From Phaseolus vulgaris (lineage: Eukaryota; Streptophyta; Magnoliopsida; Fabales; Fabaceae), in the NCBI RefSeq assembly GCF_000499845.2, contig NW_027174147.1, positions 1-64,000 of the forward strand: DNA of 64,000 bases. The letters are read 5' to 3'. Position numbers and translations under genes: made by a program. The notes under the pieces are model-generated. The model made no database searches. It was not told where the DNA came from and saw nothing but the letters and a program-made list of their open reading frames with translations. This document shows, piece by piece, positions 42,669 through 53,887 of this stretch (positions are counted from its first letter, which is position 1; each line of letters starts with the position of its first letter).

Positions 42669-43856
42669 TTAAGATTTCGGTCTAGGCCAATTTTGAATGG
42701 CCATCACCTTTGTTTTGTCCACATGGACCCCTTTGCAACTCACAACAAACCCTAGGAATTCTATATGATCAAGAGCAAACATACATTTAGCAATATTAGC
42801 ATACAAATGTTCCTTCCTAAGGGTTTCTAAAACTTGCCTAACATGCAACCTATGGTCATCCAAAGATAAGCTATAAATGAGAATGTCATCAAAGTAAACA
42901 ACAACAAACTTACCAATGAATGGTCTAAGAACATGATGCATGAGGCACATGAAGGTACTTGGTGCATTAGTTAGACCAAAAGGCATAACTAACCACTCAT
43001 ATAAACCAAAGTTGGTCTTAAAAGCCGTCTTCCATTCATCACCCGGTTTGATACGGATTTGATTGTAGCCGCTTTTAAGATCAATCTTTGAAAAGATTTT
43101 TGAACCATGTAATTCATCCAACAAATCATCTAGTCTAGGGATGGGATGCCTATACTTAATCGTGATGTTATTGATGGCCCTACAATCCGAACACATTCGC
43201 CATGTGCCATCCTTTTTTGGCACTAAGATGATAGGCATAGCACAAGGACTCATGCTATCTTGAACCCACCCTTTCTCTATCAAAGCATCAACTTGTTGGC
43301 GAATTTCCTTGGTTTCACTTGGATTTGTCCTATATGCTGGACGGTTTGGTAAAGAAGAGCCCGGTATCAAATCAATTTGGTGCTCAATCCCTCTCAAAGG
43401 TGGAAGTCCATTTGGAGGATCTTGAAACACATCTTGAAACTCTTCTACCAAATTTTCCAAGCAATGAGGACTATCAACAAGTGCTTCTACCTTAAGAGTT
43501 CTAGGGATGGCTAAAAAAAGAGGATGATGAGCCACTATTTCCCTTTCAATCTCACGCCTAGACACAAGGAGTGTAGGCTTAGAACTCTTATCTTTTTTTT
43601 CTTTTTCACTCTCCCTCTTTTTCTTCATGATAACTTGGTCCTCATGGACTTCTCTTGGAGAGAGAGATTTTAAAGTAACCTTGTGACCATGGAATTCAAA
43701 AGATAGTTTGTTGGTAAAGCCATCATGTAAAACTTTTCTATCAAATTGCCAAGGCCTTCCCAAAAGAACATGAATGGCTTCCATGGGCACAACATCACAT
43801 AATACCTCATCTTTGTATTTTCCAATTGAGAAATGGATGAGGACTTGTTTATTAAC
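42669..43856 (-). pseudogene. C3 protease end, linker and reverse transcriptase
   Basis: MPMEAIHVLLGRPWQFDRKV is the protease end; then a Lys-rich linker (KKKRESEKEKKDKSSKPTLL), pre-RT (LRGIEHQIDLIPGSSLPNRP), RT fingers (KKDGTWRMCSDCRAINNITI), palm ([17 protein letters not shown]) and catalytic YFDD at residues 299-302. The frame ends at 42669 (NWPRPKS) by a one-base deletion. The upstream edge at 43857 is the solo LTR-B. Confidence 0.92.
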
Positions 43857-45042
43857 TGTACCGTCCCGTATCCGGGCGTTGACAAAGTCAAGGTCAAAGT
43901 CAATGTCGGGGTCAAAGTCAACATAAGGTGTCGCCTAGGTGAGGCAACGCCAAGTGGAAGCATCGCCAAGGCGGGGCGCCGCCAAGAGGAAGCATCGCCA
44001 AGATAAGGCGTCACCTAGGAGGCGTCGCCAAGGTAGAGCGTCGTCAAGGTAAAATGTCACAAGAGCAAGGCAACCACAGTGTGGCTCCCCGATACCCATG
44101 GGTAGGAAAGACCATGGAGGGAGTGACGCCGTGGGAAGGCCTCAAACCCCAATAACCTGGGGTAGCAATAAAGAGAAGAGAAAGGTGGCTTCAAAGCCAT
44201 AGTAATAGCGCCAGTGGAGAGCAATCTGACTCGTGAAGTGCCTATATCGCCCCAGAAAAGCCCTTGGGATAGTCACGACTCGTGAGAAGGGTCACGCCCA
44301 GGGGTAGCCAGGTGCAGGGTGCGAGAGGAAGATAGATACGCTCTCAAAGTGAGTGACTAGAGGTTTGGGGGCATGAGTTGGCGCCCAAAAAGTCACCCCT
44401 TGCGCATATGCACTCCCAGGCAGGAGGACTCACGTGAGGAAATACCCCCAAGTGGGGTCACGGTGCGGTGAGGCCCTCCACGTGTAATAGCAGCCAAGTC
44501 AGAATAGAAACGTAAATTTGTCAGGTACAAGGTAATTAAAGCTATTTAATAAAGTTTACGTTTCGAGCGTTTAAGGTACTATAAATGCTCCAAGCGGTTT
44601 AAACGTCTTAAAGGCGCTGAACGTTTCATAATTAAATGCGCTTGAAGACGCTTTAAATGCTAGAGTAGTTTAAATAGCGCCTGGAATGTTGGGAACGGGG
44701 TAGGAACTTTTGGCAGATTTTCCCAGAGTATACTCTAGTTGCTTACTCGCGTCTTGAGGCTACGCACAAGGGACTAGAGAGAGGTTATTTGCCAGAGGGA
44801 GAAAATATACACAATACACAGTTTCGTTTACCACCTTCAGAGTGCCATTAACGGTGCTCCGACACGGAGGTGTTGAGTTTTTGGTGTTTCTTGCTAGCTG
44901 ACTTGAGCGTCGGAGTGCAATCGGTCGCTAGGGCGCCCTTTTGTCCTTCTTTGCAGGAATCCACAGGTAACCAGTGGGAAGGAGTCCCTAGCTGACGGGT
45001 GAGGTTGCGCACAAAGACGTCCCAGGTCAACCGGCCGGAACA
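43857..45042 (+). mobile_element. Solo LTR-B in C3 protease (TSD TTAAC)
   Basis: 1186 bp, TGTACCGTCCCGTATCCGGG to CCGGCCGGAACA, opposite in orientation to C3. TTAAC occurs at 43852-43856 and 45043-45047. It is visibly more diverged from the B2 LTRs than they are from each other, with a shorter minisatellite region (43925-44050). Confidence 0.95.
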
Positions 45043-46395
45043 TTAACAACTATTTCTCCTACCTCACTAAGCCATTGTAATTTGTAGGGCTTTGTATGAG
45101 AGATAGTAGGCAATCCAAGCTTATCTACTACTCTTGTACTAGCCACATTTGCACAACTACCCCCATCCACTATCAAAGAGCAAAGGTTGTGAAACTTGTC
45201 CAAGAAGTCTTCTCACAACTAACAAATCCCCTTCAAGTGGACATTCGCTCTCTTCCTCACTAGATGCATGAGAATGCAATGAATGCTTAGGAGAATCCGA
45301 ATCATGCTCACTAACTACAATGCCCTCATGCATGTACATACTTCGTTTAGAAGGACAATTTGCAGTTATATGACTGTATCCCATACATTTAAAGCATTTA
45401 GTATTAGACGTTCTAGTTGGAGATTTAGGCCTAGAAGTAGATGTCTTAGTTTCCTTGGGTTTGAAAGAAGAATCTTTGGAAGGATGTTTAGAAAAAGAAT
45501 TTTTGTTTCTCCAAGACTTGGAGTAGTATCCATCATTGGAAGCATTTTTGAAAGAGTTTTTCTTAGCAAGTTGGGCTTCCACCTTCATTGCAAGATGAAC
45601 TAAAGAGCCCAATGATGAATACTCTTGTAACTCAACAATGTCTTGAATATCCTTCCTAAGACCACTCACAAACCTAGCAATCATAGCTTCCTCACTTTCT
45701 TCTAATTCAATTTTAAGCACAAGCGTCTCTAGCTCCTTATAATATTCATCCACATTTAGCGTGCCTTGTTGAAACCGTTGGAGTCTCAACATGAGGTCTT
45801 TCCTAAAATGTGGGGGCACAAACCTAGCGCGCATATGATCTTTTAAAGAGTTCCAAAAGTCCACAGGAGGACCCTTGTGATAGATAATGCCCTTTACAAT
45901 TCCATGCCACCATTTCATGGCATAATCACTAAACTCTAGGGTGGCTAGCTTAAGCTTATGATCATCTTGGATCTCATGGATCTCAAATATTTGTTCACAC
46001 TTAGCCTCCCAATCTAAATATACATTAGGATCACTAGAGCCATTAAAACAAGGAAGCTTGACCGAAGGAGGCCTAGACTTTGCATCATGATAGAAGCCAT
46101 TGCCGTAGTGATGTCTTTCCCCTTGATGATGATGTCTTTGTCCATGGAATTGGGGTGGAGTTCTCCTTCTCCTATGCTCATCTTCACGGCCAAAATCATT
46201 TGAAGAGGCTCTTGTTGAAGGTCTATGATGCTCATCATGGACTGAAGGAGATGGTCTAGCTTGTTGCACCTCCATCTTTTGCAATTTCTCTTCCAAGCGT
46301 CTAATGGTTCTTTCTGCTTCATGTAATTCACCAAGGATTGAAGCTTTGGAAGGAGAATTCTGCTTGTAGGATGCAGCACTTGAAAATCCAGCCAT
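45043..46395 (-). pseudogene. C3 gag and start of protease
   Basis: The start at 46395 (MAGFSSAASYKQNSPSKASI) lies directly after the leader. Order as in C1 gag: coiled-coil-like LHEAERTIRRLEEKLQKMEV, gag core (YLDWEAKCEQIFEIHEIQDD, MRARFVPPHFRKDLMLRLQR), zinc knuckle CFKCMGYSHITANC, acidic stretch (ASSEEESECPLEGDLL). Near 45185 about 60 bases present in C1 are missing, shifting the frame just before the protease site; the recognisable DSGWG-type remnant ends the frame at 45157. Confidence 0.9.
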
Positions 46396-47742
46396 TTGGA
46401 ATTAAAAACAGCAAACACACAAAAACAACAAACAAGTTAAGAAACAAAATGAGCAAAAAAAAAAAACAGTAAGTGTTTCAAGCAAAATGCCGAAGTGAAT
46501 TGAGGCAGAAAAAAGAGGTCACTCTCAAAGAAATAATGTCCTTGCACCAATCTGATCTTGAGGTCTTGGAATCCTCAAATGAAAGATGTCAAAGCAAGCA
46601 CACCAATCTCAAAGGCAACCACCACAAAACCAATGAAACAATAAAGACAAACAAGAAAAGGTATAAGCAAAGGTAATTGCAAAAGGAATACTATATGTAA
46701 GACAGACTCAAAGAGTAAGGAATGAAAGACAATCAATAAAATAAAGAACTCAATGAGAAAGGAAGCACACAAAAGAATACTTAAAGAAAAGCACTATAGT
46801 AGATGAAGAAAACAAAAATTAGCTACTGGAAAATTTTTTTTTTGCAAACTGTGCTTGATATTCACTGATTTAACTGGAATGATATAGACCGAACTGGATT
46901 ATGAAATTTAAACCACAGAAACTTCAAGATGTTAACTCAATAATGGAACTGGAATCACATAAAAACAGTAAGCCAATTAATTGAGATAAATTTTTCAAAA
47001 TCGCTGCCGGATTACCGTATTTTTTTGGCAGTAATGTACACTTTTTGTATTTTATTTATCATTTTTGAGTACTTTGAATTTTTGAATAATTCTTTTTTCT
47101 AATCTTTTCTAACACTTTGAATATCACAAATCCAGAATTTCAGAAATTTTCCAGTGAGTAAATCAATTGCAATAAGGAAAAACAGTAAGCACTTTTTCAG
47201 AAACAGAGGAATCCTAATAGGAATGAAAAACAGAATGATGAACTAGCAAAGACATAATGGAAAATGATGTATAGCAACTTGTATAGGTTTAGAATACAAG
47301 CATGAACTCAAACTAAAACAGAAAATGCACAAAGGATCAATATCAAACTCAGAAAATTATATGACACTAAAGCAAGAAACAATCAAAAGCAATAAAAGTA
47401 CTAGTAGAAGTAATGACAATTATGGAATAACATGACTAAGACAAAACTTGACATGATTACAAAATTAAAAGACATATCACAAGAAATAACAAGAAGTGAA
47501 AGGAACCTTAAAGTCAACTTATGGAAGGAGAATGCCGTTCCAAAAAGCAGCCAAACTCATATGAAGAATGAGTGCCATAAACCTTTTCACAAACACTTGG
47601 TGTAACAAAGAAAAACAGCAAGGAAACTCAAAATAAAGCCTAAAACAGAACCTTAAATTGCAAGAAATTAAAGAGCTCTTGAAATAAAGTGCTACACAAC
47701 TCAACAATTAAACAAAAACACACCTAAACTCTTGATACCACA
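46396..47742 (-). other. C3 leader and primer-binding site
   Basis: About 1.35 kb, A-rich on the plus strand, colinear with the C1 leader. The last 20 bases (47723-47742) hold the primer site, TGGTATCAAGAGTTTAGG on the minus strand. No gene was recognised. Confidence 0.78.
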
Positions 47743-48733
47743 TGATGTGATTCCAATAGCATAGAAGAGAAAGATTCTTGATCTTCTTAGGAATGAACTT
47801 GAGTTGAACAATAGTTAGGCACTTTTCTTAGAATTGGATCAATGTTCTAAGTCAAGAACTCACCAAAACTAGCACCAAATCCAAAACTCATATGGAAGTT
47901 CCAATTATGATCAAATTGAACTGAAAAGAATGGAACAAAAGATAAGCAAACTGAATTAGAAGTGCTGGAAATTAAACACACCGAACCAAATCAAACAAAG
48001 GAAGAATAACTTGCTGGAAAATGGAAATAGCCGAACCAAAAAAGGGCAAGAACAATTACGCTAGACATGGAAATGAAGAAGAAACAAAGCTAGAGAATAG
48101 AACACTTATGGAGATGGAAGAGTAGGTGATTGATCACGCCACTTGGAGGATGGCTGCTCCAAGATTAGTGTGCTGCCGCCACTTGAGGACACCATGGATC
48201 CATCAAGATAAGACTAGAGAAGAAGGCTCGAAAGCTCTCCAATACTCACTCAAAATTTGAGTATAGTTTCTTTACTCTCAATTACAATCTGAAAAATACA
48301 AAGAGAGCACCTCTATTTATAGCCTAAGGTGCTAAAATGCAAGCTACACAAATTCAAAAACTCCCTCCTAAAAAGCTTCTTGAATTGGCGCCAAAAACAA
48401 TGCATGAGGAAGGTGTGACCTCTTCCTTCACTTTGGCACCTCCTATTCTACTCCTACACCTATCTACTAACGCACCCCCCCTCCTAAAGCTCTTAACTAA
48501 AGCCTAAAAGATGCTATAACAATAGAGGTTTCTAATGTTTCCCTCTAAGCACCTTCAACCAAAGAAATTACAAAAAGAGAAAATAATTGTCCCTAGCTCC
48601 TAAAGCTTTGAACATGCTTCATGTAAGCCTTTGAGGTGGGCTTTGACCTCCATGGGCGTCCTCTACTTGCGCCTGCACCTCTTCTTGAACTTGTTGATTG
48701 GCCTCCATGTCCACTTGAGCTTGATCTCCATCA
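47743..48733 (-). repeat. LTR-C, 5' LTR of C3
   Basis: 991 bp, complete, TGATGGAGATCAAGC to GGAATCACATCA on the minus strand. The TATA box is at 48314-48321. It differs from the C1 LTR by many indels, marking a different subfamily or age. Confidence 0.93.
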
Positions 48734-49153
48734 GACATCAAGTATGAGCCCCGAGGACCGATCAAGGGGCAAACTTTCGCTGACTTTGTGGTCGAGCTAT
48801 CTTTTGAAACAGTGCAGAGCGCCGGAGATGGTTTTCGTTGGGTGCTCTCGGTGGATGGGTCCTCTAACTAACTGGGTAGTGGGGCTGGGGTTATTTTGGA
48901 AGGACCCAACGACGTGTTGATAGAGCAATCTCTGAGGTTTGCCTATAAAGCCAACAATAATTAGGCGGAGTATGAGGCTTTGATTGCTGGTATCTTGTTG
49001 GCAAAGGAGATGGGAGCAAAGGTGCTGATAGCCAAGAGTGATTCGTTGTTGGTCACGGGCCAGGTAACCGGCGGGTTCCAGGCCAAAGATCCGCAGATGG
49101 CGGCTTACCTGGAGTATGTGCAGGAGTTGAGGAGGTCTTTCGTTTAGTTCGAA
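48734..49153 (+). pseudogene. D1 second RNase H (archaeal type)
   Basis: The frame reads DIKYEPRGPIKGQTFADFVV, then WVLSVDGSSN, a stop TAA at 48869-48871, GSGAGVILEGPND, a stop TAG at 48962-48964, AEYEALIAGILLAKEMG, AKSDSLLVTGQVTGGFQAKD, and a stop TAG at 49145-49147. Two of the three stops stand where sister copies have Gln. The frame is otherwise intact, so decay here is mainly by point mutation. Confidence 0.88.
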
Positions 49154-50538
49154 GTGGTGCATGTGCCAAGGGAGCAGAACGCCCGAGCTAACTTGCTAGC
49201 CAAGCTCGCCAGTTCGGGAAAGGGGGGCTGGCAGAGGACCGTCATACAAGAAACCCTGAAGACACCTCGAGCATTCGTAGCAGACCACCAGGTTCTTCAA
49301 GTTTGCAAGTCAATGGAAGGGACGGCGAGGGGTCATAGATCTTTAACTCAGGAGACTTTGAGGACACCGAGAGTTAGAGTGCATCCAATGGGAGAGACAA
49401 AGATGACGCAAGTTTGCACTGTCCACGAGCCAGATACATGGATAACGCCATACCAGCGCTACATGGCCGATGGTGTACTCCCAATGGACCCGACGTTGGC
49501 TAGAAAGGTAAAGAAGAACTCTAACAAGTTCACCCTCATCGATGGCGAGTTGTACAAGTTTGGGTTTACACACCCTCTTTTAGTATGTGTGCATGGAGAG
49601 AAGTGCACGAGAATTATGGCCGAGCTCCATGAAGGGATTTGTGGGAGTCACATTGGAGGTCGAGCTTTGGCAACGAGAACTATCCGTGCAGGTTATTATT
49701 GGCCAACAATGAGGGAAGATTGCAAGAGATATGCCCAGCGTTGCAAGCAATGCCAGCAGCACACCGATTGGCACAAGGCGCCCCCAGAAGAGCTGAAGTC
49801 AATCTACAGCCCCTGGTCGTTCCATACGTGGGGAATCGATATTCTGGGACCCTTCCCATTGGCGATCAGGCAAATGAAGTATTTGGTTGTGGCGATTGAG
49901 TACTTCACGAAGTGGATTAAAGCAGAACCAGTGGCCCAGATCACCGCGCACAAGATTCAGAGTTTTGTGTGGAAGAATATTGTGCGTCGTTTTGGTGTGC
50001 CCAAGCGTTTGGTATCAGATAATGGGACTCAGTTTGCAAGTCACCTGTTGAAGAAGCTGTGCGAGGATATTGGAACACAACAGGTGTTCGCTTCTGTGGA
50101 GCACCCACAAACGAATGGGCAAGTGGAGTCAGCTAATCGGGTTTTGCTGAGAGGTTTGAAGAGGAGGTTGGAGAAGGCCAAGGGGTCTTGGGCTGAGGAA
50201 GTTCCCCGCATAATATGGGCATATCATACCACTGAGCAATCGGGAATCCACGAAACCCCGTTTATCTTGGTGTATGGGTGCGATGCGATGATCCCAATTG
50301 AAATCCAGGAAAGCTCGCCGAGATTCCAGAACTTCGTGGCAGAAGACTCGAATGCAGAAAGGAGAATGAACTTAGATTTGCTGGATGAGGTCAGGGAGGA
50401 AGCAAGGGTGAAGGCTGAAGCAGTAAAGAGAAGAGTTGAACGCAAGTACAACTCTAGGACAAGGCCAAGGCAATTCAGAGATGGCGACCTGGTGATGAGG
50501 AAGGCCCACCAGTACGAGATGAAGAACAAATTGTCACC
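49154..50538 (+). pseudogene. D1 RNase H end and integrase, cut by D2
   Basis: Begins HVPREQNARANLLAKLASSG, then linker, lead-in (DTWITPYQRYMADGVLPMDP), the complete zinc domain (HEGICGSHIGGRALATRTIR, CKRYAQRCKQCQQHTDWHK), core (FHTWGIDILGPFPLAIRQMK, VSDNGTQFASHLLKKLCEDI, HPQTNGQVESANRVLLRGLK) and part of the C-terminal domain (MRKAHQYEMKNKLS). D2 starts at 50539; the open frame adds a few LTR codons (DPVGHR). All D, D, E and HHCC residues are present. The remaining C-terminus is at 61694-61820. Confidence 0.92.
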
Positions 50539-51443
50539 TGATCCGGTCGGTCATCGGTAGTCGATGACGTCAGCAGAAGATAACCACGTGGACCACTCGC
50601 AGGGTGACACGTGGACCAGGTGACAGATAGATCAGGGTGAACGCGATCGGTTGTCAGTAACCAAGTGACCACCGACAGATCAGGCGGCAGAGAAGTCAGG
50701 GGACAGATCACCCAGAACGGTGATCGGTGGTCAGTAACCAAGTGGCCACCAACAGACCAGTTCCCAGATGAACGCCTGGGGGCAGAACGCGAGAAGCAAT
50801 AGAGCACTGATCAATCATCGGGTGCATGGTCATCGGGGTCTCGTGTTACACGCAGTTAAACTGGGACTGAGGTTCCCAACGAGAGCGTTACGCATGGACC
50901 TCGCATGAGCACATCTCAGGGAATCGTGCACGAGAGTGGCCTGAGGGAGCTAGTAAACCGGTCAGTGACTGGTGATTCCCTCAACCCATTACGTGCGTAC
51001 CGCTAAAGGTACAGACAAGCGCAGCCAAGCGCAGACACGCGCAGACACTCACACTCTACTGATTCTGGAGGTACGTTGTCGCAAAAAAGCATAACAGGGT
51101 TCTGGCACATGCCAAAGGGGCATAACAGAATTCTGTTAGGCCCAGATACAGGCAGAGGCATAAAAGAGAATCAGGGTGAGATTCAGAAAGAGGAGAAAAA
51201 AAAGAGAGAGACGAGCAAGAGTTTTCACACACACTACTAGTTTTTCTCATTGGTGGTTCTGTGATCTAACTTGATCGTCGGAGTGCAAACGGCCGCTAGA
51301 GGCGCCGTCTGTGTGTTTTGCAGGTCGCGTTTGGAGATCCTAGAGAAGGTTCTGAGGGTGATTTTGCAAATAACACAGTCGCGTAGACGGGGCGGAGAGA
51401 GCTGCGCAGCGATTCCTCCACACTCGAGTTGTCGGCAGGATCA
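50539..51443 (+). repeat. LTR-D, 5' LTR of D2
   Basis: 905 bp, TGATCCGGTCGGTCATCGG to GTCGGCAGGATCA. The TATA-like CATAAAAG is near 51159-51166. The shared block GATCGTCGGAGTGCAAACGG with TTTTGCAGG follows at 51274-51324. Relative to the 3' LTR it lacks 266 bp after 50998 but has two small extra segments (near 50830 and 51100). Confidence 0.95.
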
Positions 51444-51540
51444 TTTGGCGCCCACCGTGGGGCTCGAGTGAATCGTGGTCCCATATACACCACAGTTTTT
51501 GAAGCTTACCAAAGTTTTGCCAAGTTCTTTGCTGGGAAAG
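51444..51540 (+). other. D2 primer-binding-site region and leader
   Basis: TTTGGCGCCCACCGTGGGGC follows the LTR end, then a short leader to the gag ATG at 51541. It matches the A and B families, so all three probably use the same tRNA primer. Confidence 0.82.
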
Positions 51541-52735
51541 ATGCCCAGAAACAGACAACCATCACCTGCGCCATCTGCTGACGAAGGAGCTGTGACAATG
51601 GCGCAGGTCCTGGAGATGGTGCGCACGCTGCAGGACAACGTCGCAGCGTCAAGGGCTGAACAAGAGAGGATGCAGACGGAGCTGGCTGCGTCGCAGAGTA
51701 GGAACGATGCAGACACAGAAGGAACGTGCGGTTGAAGAAAGGTTGTCGAGGCCACCGTCGCCTCCAAGAGCGTTTCCCATGCCATTCTCCCCTGAAGTCA
51801 TGGGAACCATGGTGCCTTCCAACCTGGTGGGAGTGAAGGCGTCGTTCACAGGGGTAGAAGATCCGGAGGCGCATCTGACGGCGTTCCACACCCAGATGAT
51901 GTTGTCTGGGGGCTCAGACGCTGTGTACTGCAAAATGTTCATGAGCACACTAAGCGGAATCGCCATGGAATGGTTCGTGAGCCTACCAGAAGGACATATC
52001 ATGTCCTTCCCTCAGTTTTCAAAGCTTTTCACTGAGCAGTACATCGTTAACAAAGCACCCGCAGTGGTGTCATACGATTTGTTCAATGTACGACAGTACC
52101 AAGGCGAGTCGCTGAAGGACTACCTCAACCGCTTTGGAGCACAAGTGGTTAGACTGCCCAGCAAGGATGAGGATATGCTGGTGCACGCGTTTAAGAAGGG
52201 AGTGCTGCCTGGTCCCTTCAGTGAGTCTCTCATCAGGAGCCATCCCAGCACCTTTGCAGAGATCCGACGACACGCGGTGGCGCACATAGTGGCAGAAACA
52301 GAGGTTTCTGAGAAAAGAGGAAGTGTTGCACCACCAAGACCGCGTGGAGGGCAAGGGAAGCCGCAGCAGCAAGCAAGGGTGCATGAGGCCAAGGAGGGGA
52401 AGAAGGTGTAGGGAAAACCTCGTCCCTATCCACCAAGCAAGGACCAGGGCAGGGGGCGTGCAAGGGAGAATAATGCACCCCCAAGATACAATTTCATGGT
52501 GGGATTGGCGGATCTCATCGCCTTTCCTGCTGTAGCAGCGAGACTACGAGTACCGGAGAAGACAGATAAGGTACTGGGTAGGAAGAAGAATGAGTGGTGT
52601 GAGTTTCACCAGGCCTTTGGCCACACACTCCACTCCTGTTTGGCGTTGGGACACCAACTGGCAGAGTTGGTGAAATCCGGATTCCTGGCAGATTACCTGC
52701 GCGAGCCGCAGGGTGATCGCGCGTCGGGATCCTAG
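51541..52735 (+). pseudogene. D2 gag
   Basis: The start at 51541 (MPRNRQPSPAPSADEGAVTM) is chosen over the upstream ATG at 51475 because it follows the leader and aligns with A1. Coiled-coil-like segment (AQVLEMVRTLQDNVAASRAE), then a frameshift near 51700; gag core (FTGVEDPEAHLTAFHTQMML, FMSTLSGIAMEWFVSLPEGH, YLNRFGAQVVRLPSKDEDML), basic region, TAG at 52409-52411, MVGLADLIAFPAVAARLRVP, Cys/His cluster WCEFHQAFGHTLHSC, and TAG at 52733-52735. From 51707 onward gag, protease, RT and integrase are all in one frame. Confidence 0.9.
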
Positions 52736-53887
52736 GCTGGAGAACAGCAGCATGAAGTCCCTGTGCACGGGGAAGTGCAAACAATCGCGGGAGGCTTCTC
52801 TGGTGGAGGATGCACCGCGTCACAAAGAAGGAGGTACGCTCGATCGGTTATGGCGGTAGACTTGGTAGACGAGAGCCATTTCCCTGAAGTAGATATTGTC
52901 TTCAGGAAAGCTGACCTACGGGACGTTGTCCCGCACGATAACGACCCTGTTGTCATTTCCCTCATCACGGTAGGAAGACGAGTGCATAGAGTGCTCGTAG
53001 ATCAAGGAAGCTCGGCAGACGTCATGTTCTGGCCGACGTTTGACAAATTGCAGTTGTCCCCTGATCAACTAAGGCCGTATACCGGGTGTCTTTACGGCTT
53101 TGCAGGGGATCAGGTAGAGGTGTGGGGGTACATTGAGCTGAGGACAACGTTCACTGATGGAACGACAGCCCGCACCGAAAGGATAAAGTACTTAGTGGTG
53201 AACGCCCCTTCTGCGTACAACATTTTGTTGGGGAGGCCAACACTCAATAGGTTGGGCGCAATACCATCAACGAGGCACATGAAGCTGAAGCTGCCGTCGA
53301 TGGAGGGGACCGTAATAACCATCAAGTCGGATCAGGCTGAGGCTAGACGCTGTTATGAGAACAGCCTAAAGTAGAAGAGAAGCGTATGTCATGTCACCAC
53401 GACACCACCACCTGGTGTGCGCGAAGAGCGATCGGTGGTTAGGGGAACGCATGGCGCTCGGAGGATGGAGAACGCTACGATGGGGGGCTCCCAGGTAGCT
53501 CAGGTTGAAGAAGAAGAGGAAGGCGCGATCACTCCTCGCGAGTCAGGGATCGCGAGGGCGGTCATCGCCAGTGAGAGAAGGCCCCACCCAGTTGAAGGAT
53601 GGGTTGAAGTGGACATAAGGGGGAAAAAGTTCAAGTTGGGAGGATCTCTCGTTGAAGAAGAGCGAAAGCTGATTGTCGGTGTTATCGAGAAGCACATGGG
53701 TGCCTTTGCATGGTCAGCGTCCGACATGCCAGGAATCGACCCCGATTTCCTTTGCCATCGTCTGTCGATGGATCCTAAGGTTCGACCTGTGCGACAGAGG
53801 CGAAGGAAATTCAACGAGGAAAAGAGGAAGGTTATCCACGACGAAGCGCAAAAGCTCCTTGCTGCAGGGCACATCAGGGAGATCTAG
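52736..53887 (+). pseudogene. D2 aspartic protease and pre-RT linker
   Basis: Protease: VLVDQGSSADVMFWPTFDKL with the active-site DQGSS, LRPYTGCLYGFAGDQVEVWG, YNILLGRPTLNRLGAIPSTR. A TAG at 53372-53374 follows NSLK. The linker (GIARAVIASERRPHPVEGWV, FKLGGSLVEEERKLIVGVIE, AFAWSASDMPGIDPDFLCHR) leads to RT, but a TAG at 53885-53887 stands where A1 and B2 have a Gln codon. Confidence 0.9.

Larger units (their letters stand above)
39942..48733 (-). mobile_element. Element C3: CRM-like chromovirus, 3' LTR truncated, hosting a solo LTR-B
   Basis: Minus-strand order: 5' LTR (48733-47743), primer site, leader, gag, protease, RT, RNase H, integrase, PPT and 3' LTR (40831-39942). The 3' LTR lacks its last 100 or so bases where B2 abuts. 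Its right flank GACAT (48734-48738), inside D1 RNase H, should be one TSD copy; the partner is missing, as is the left part of D1, so a deletion lies on the left. It is the best-preserved family C coding region in the window. Confidence 0.9.

Noticed and set aside
52409..53887. Four TAG codons in D2 gag-pol as programmed readthrough or recoding
   Set aside because: Stops fall at different places in each element and sister copies have sense codons there, so mutation fits better than a conserved recoding signal.
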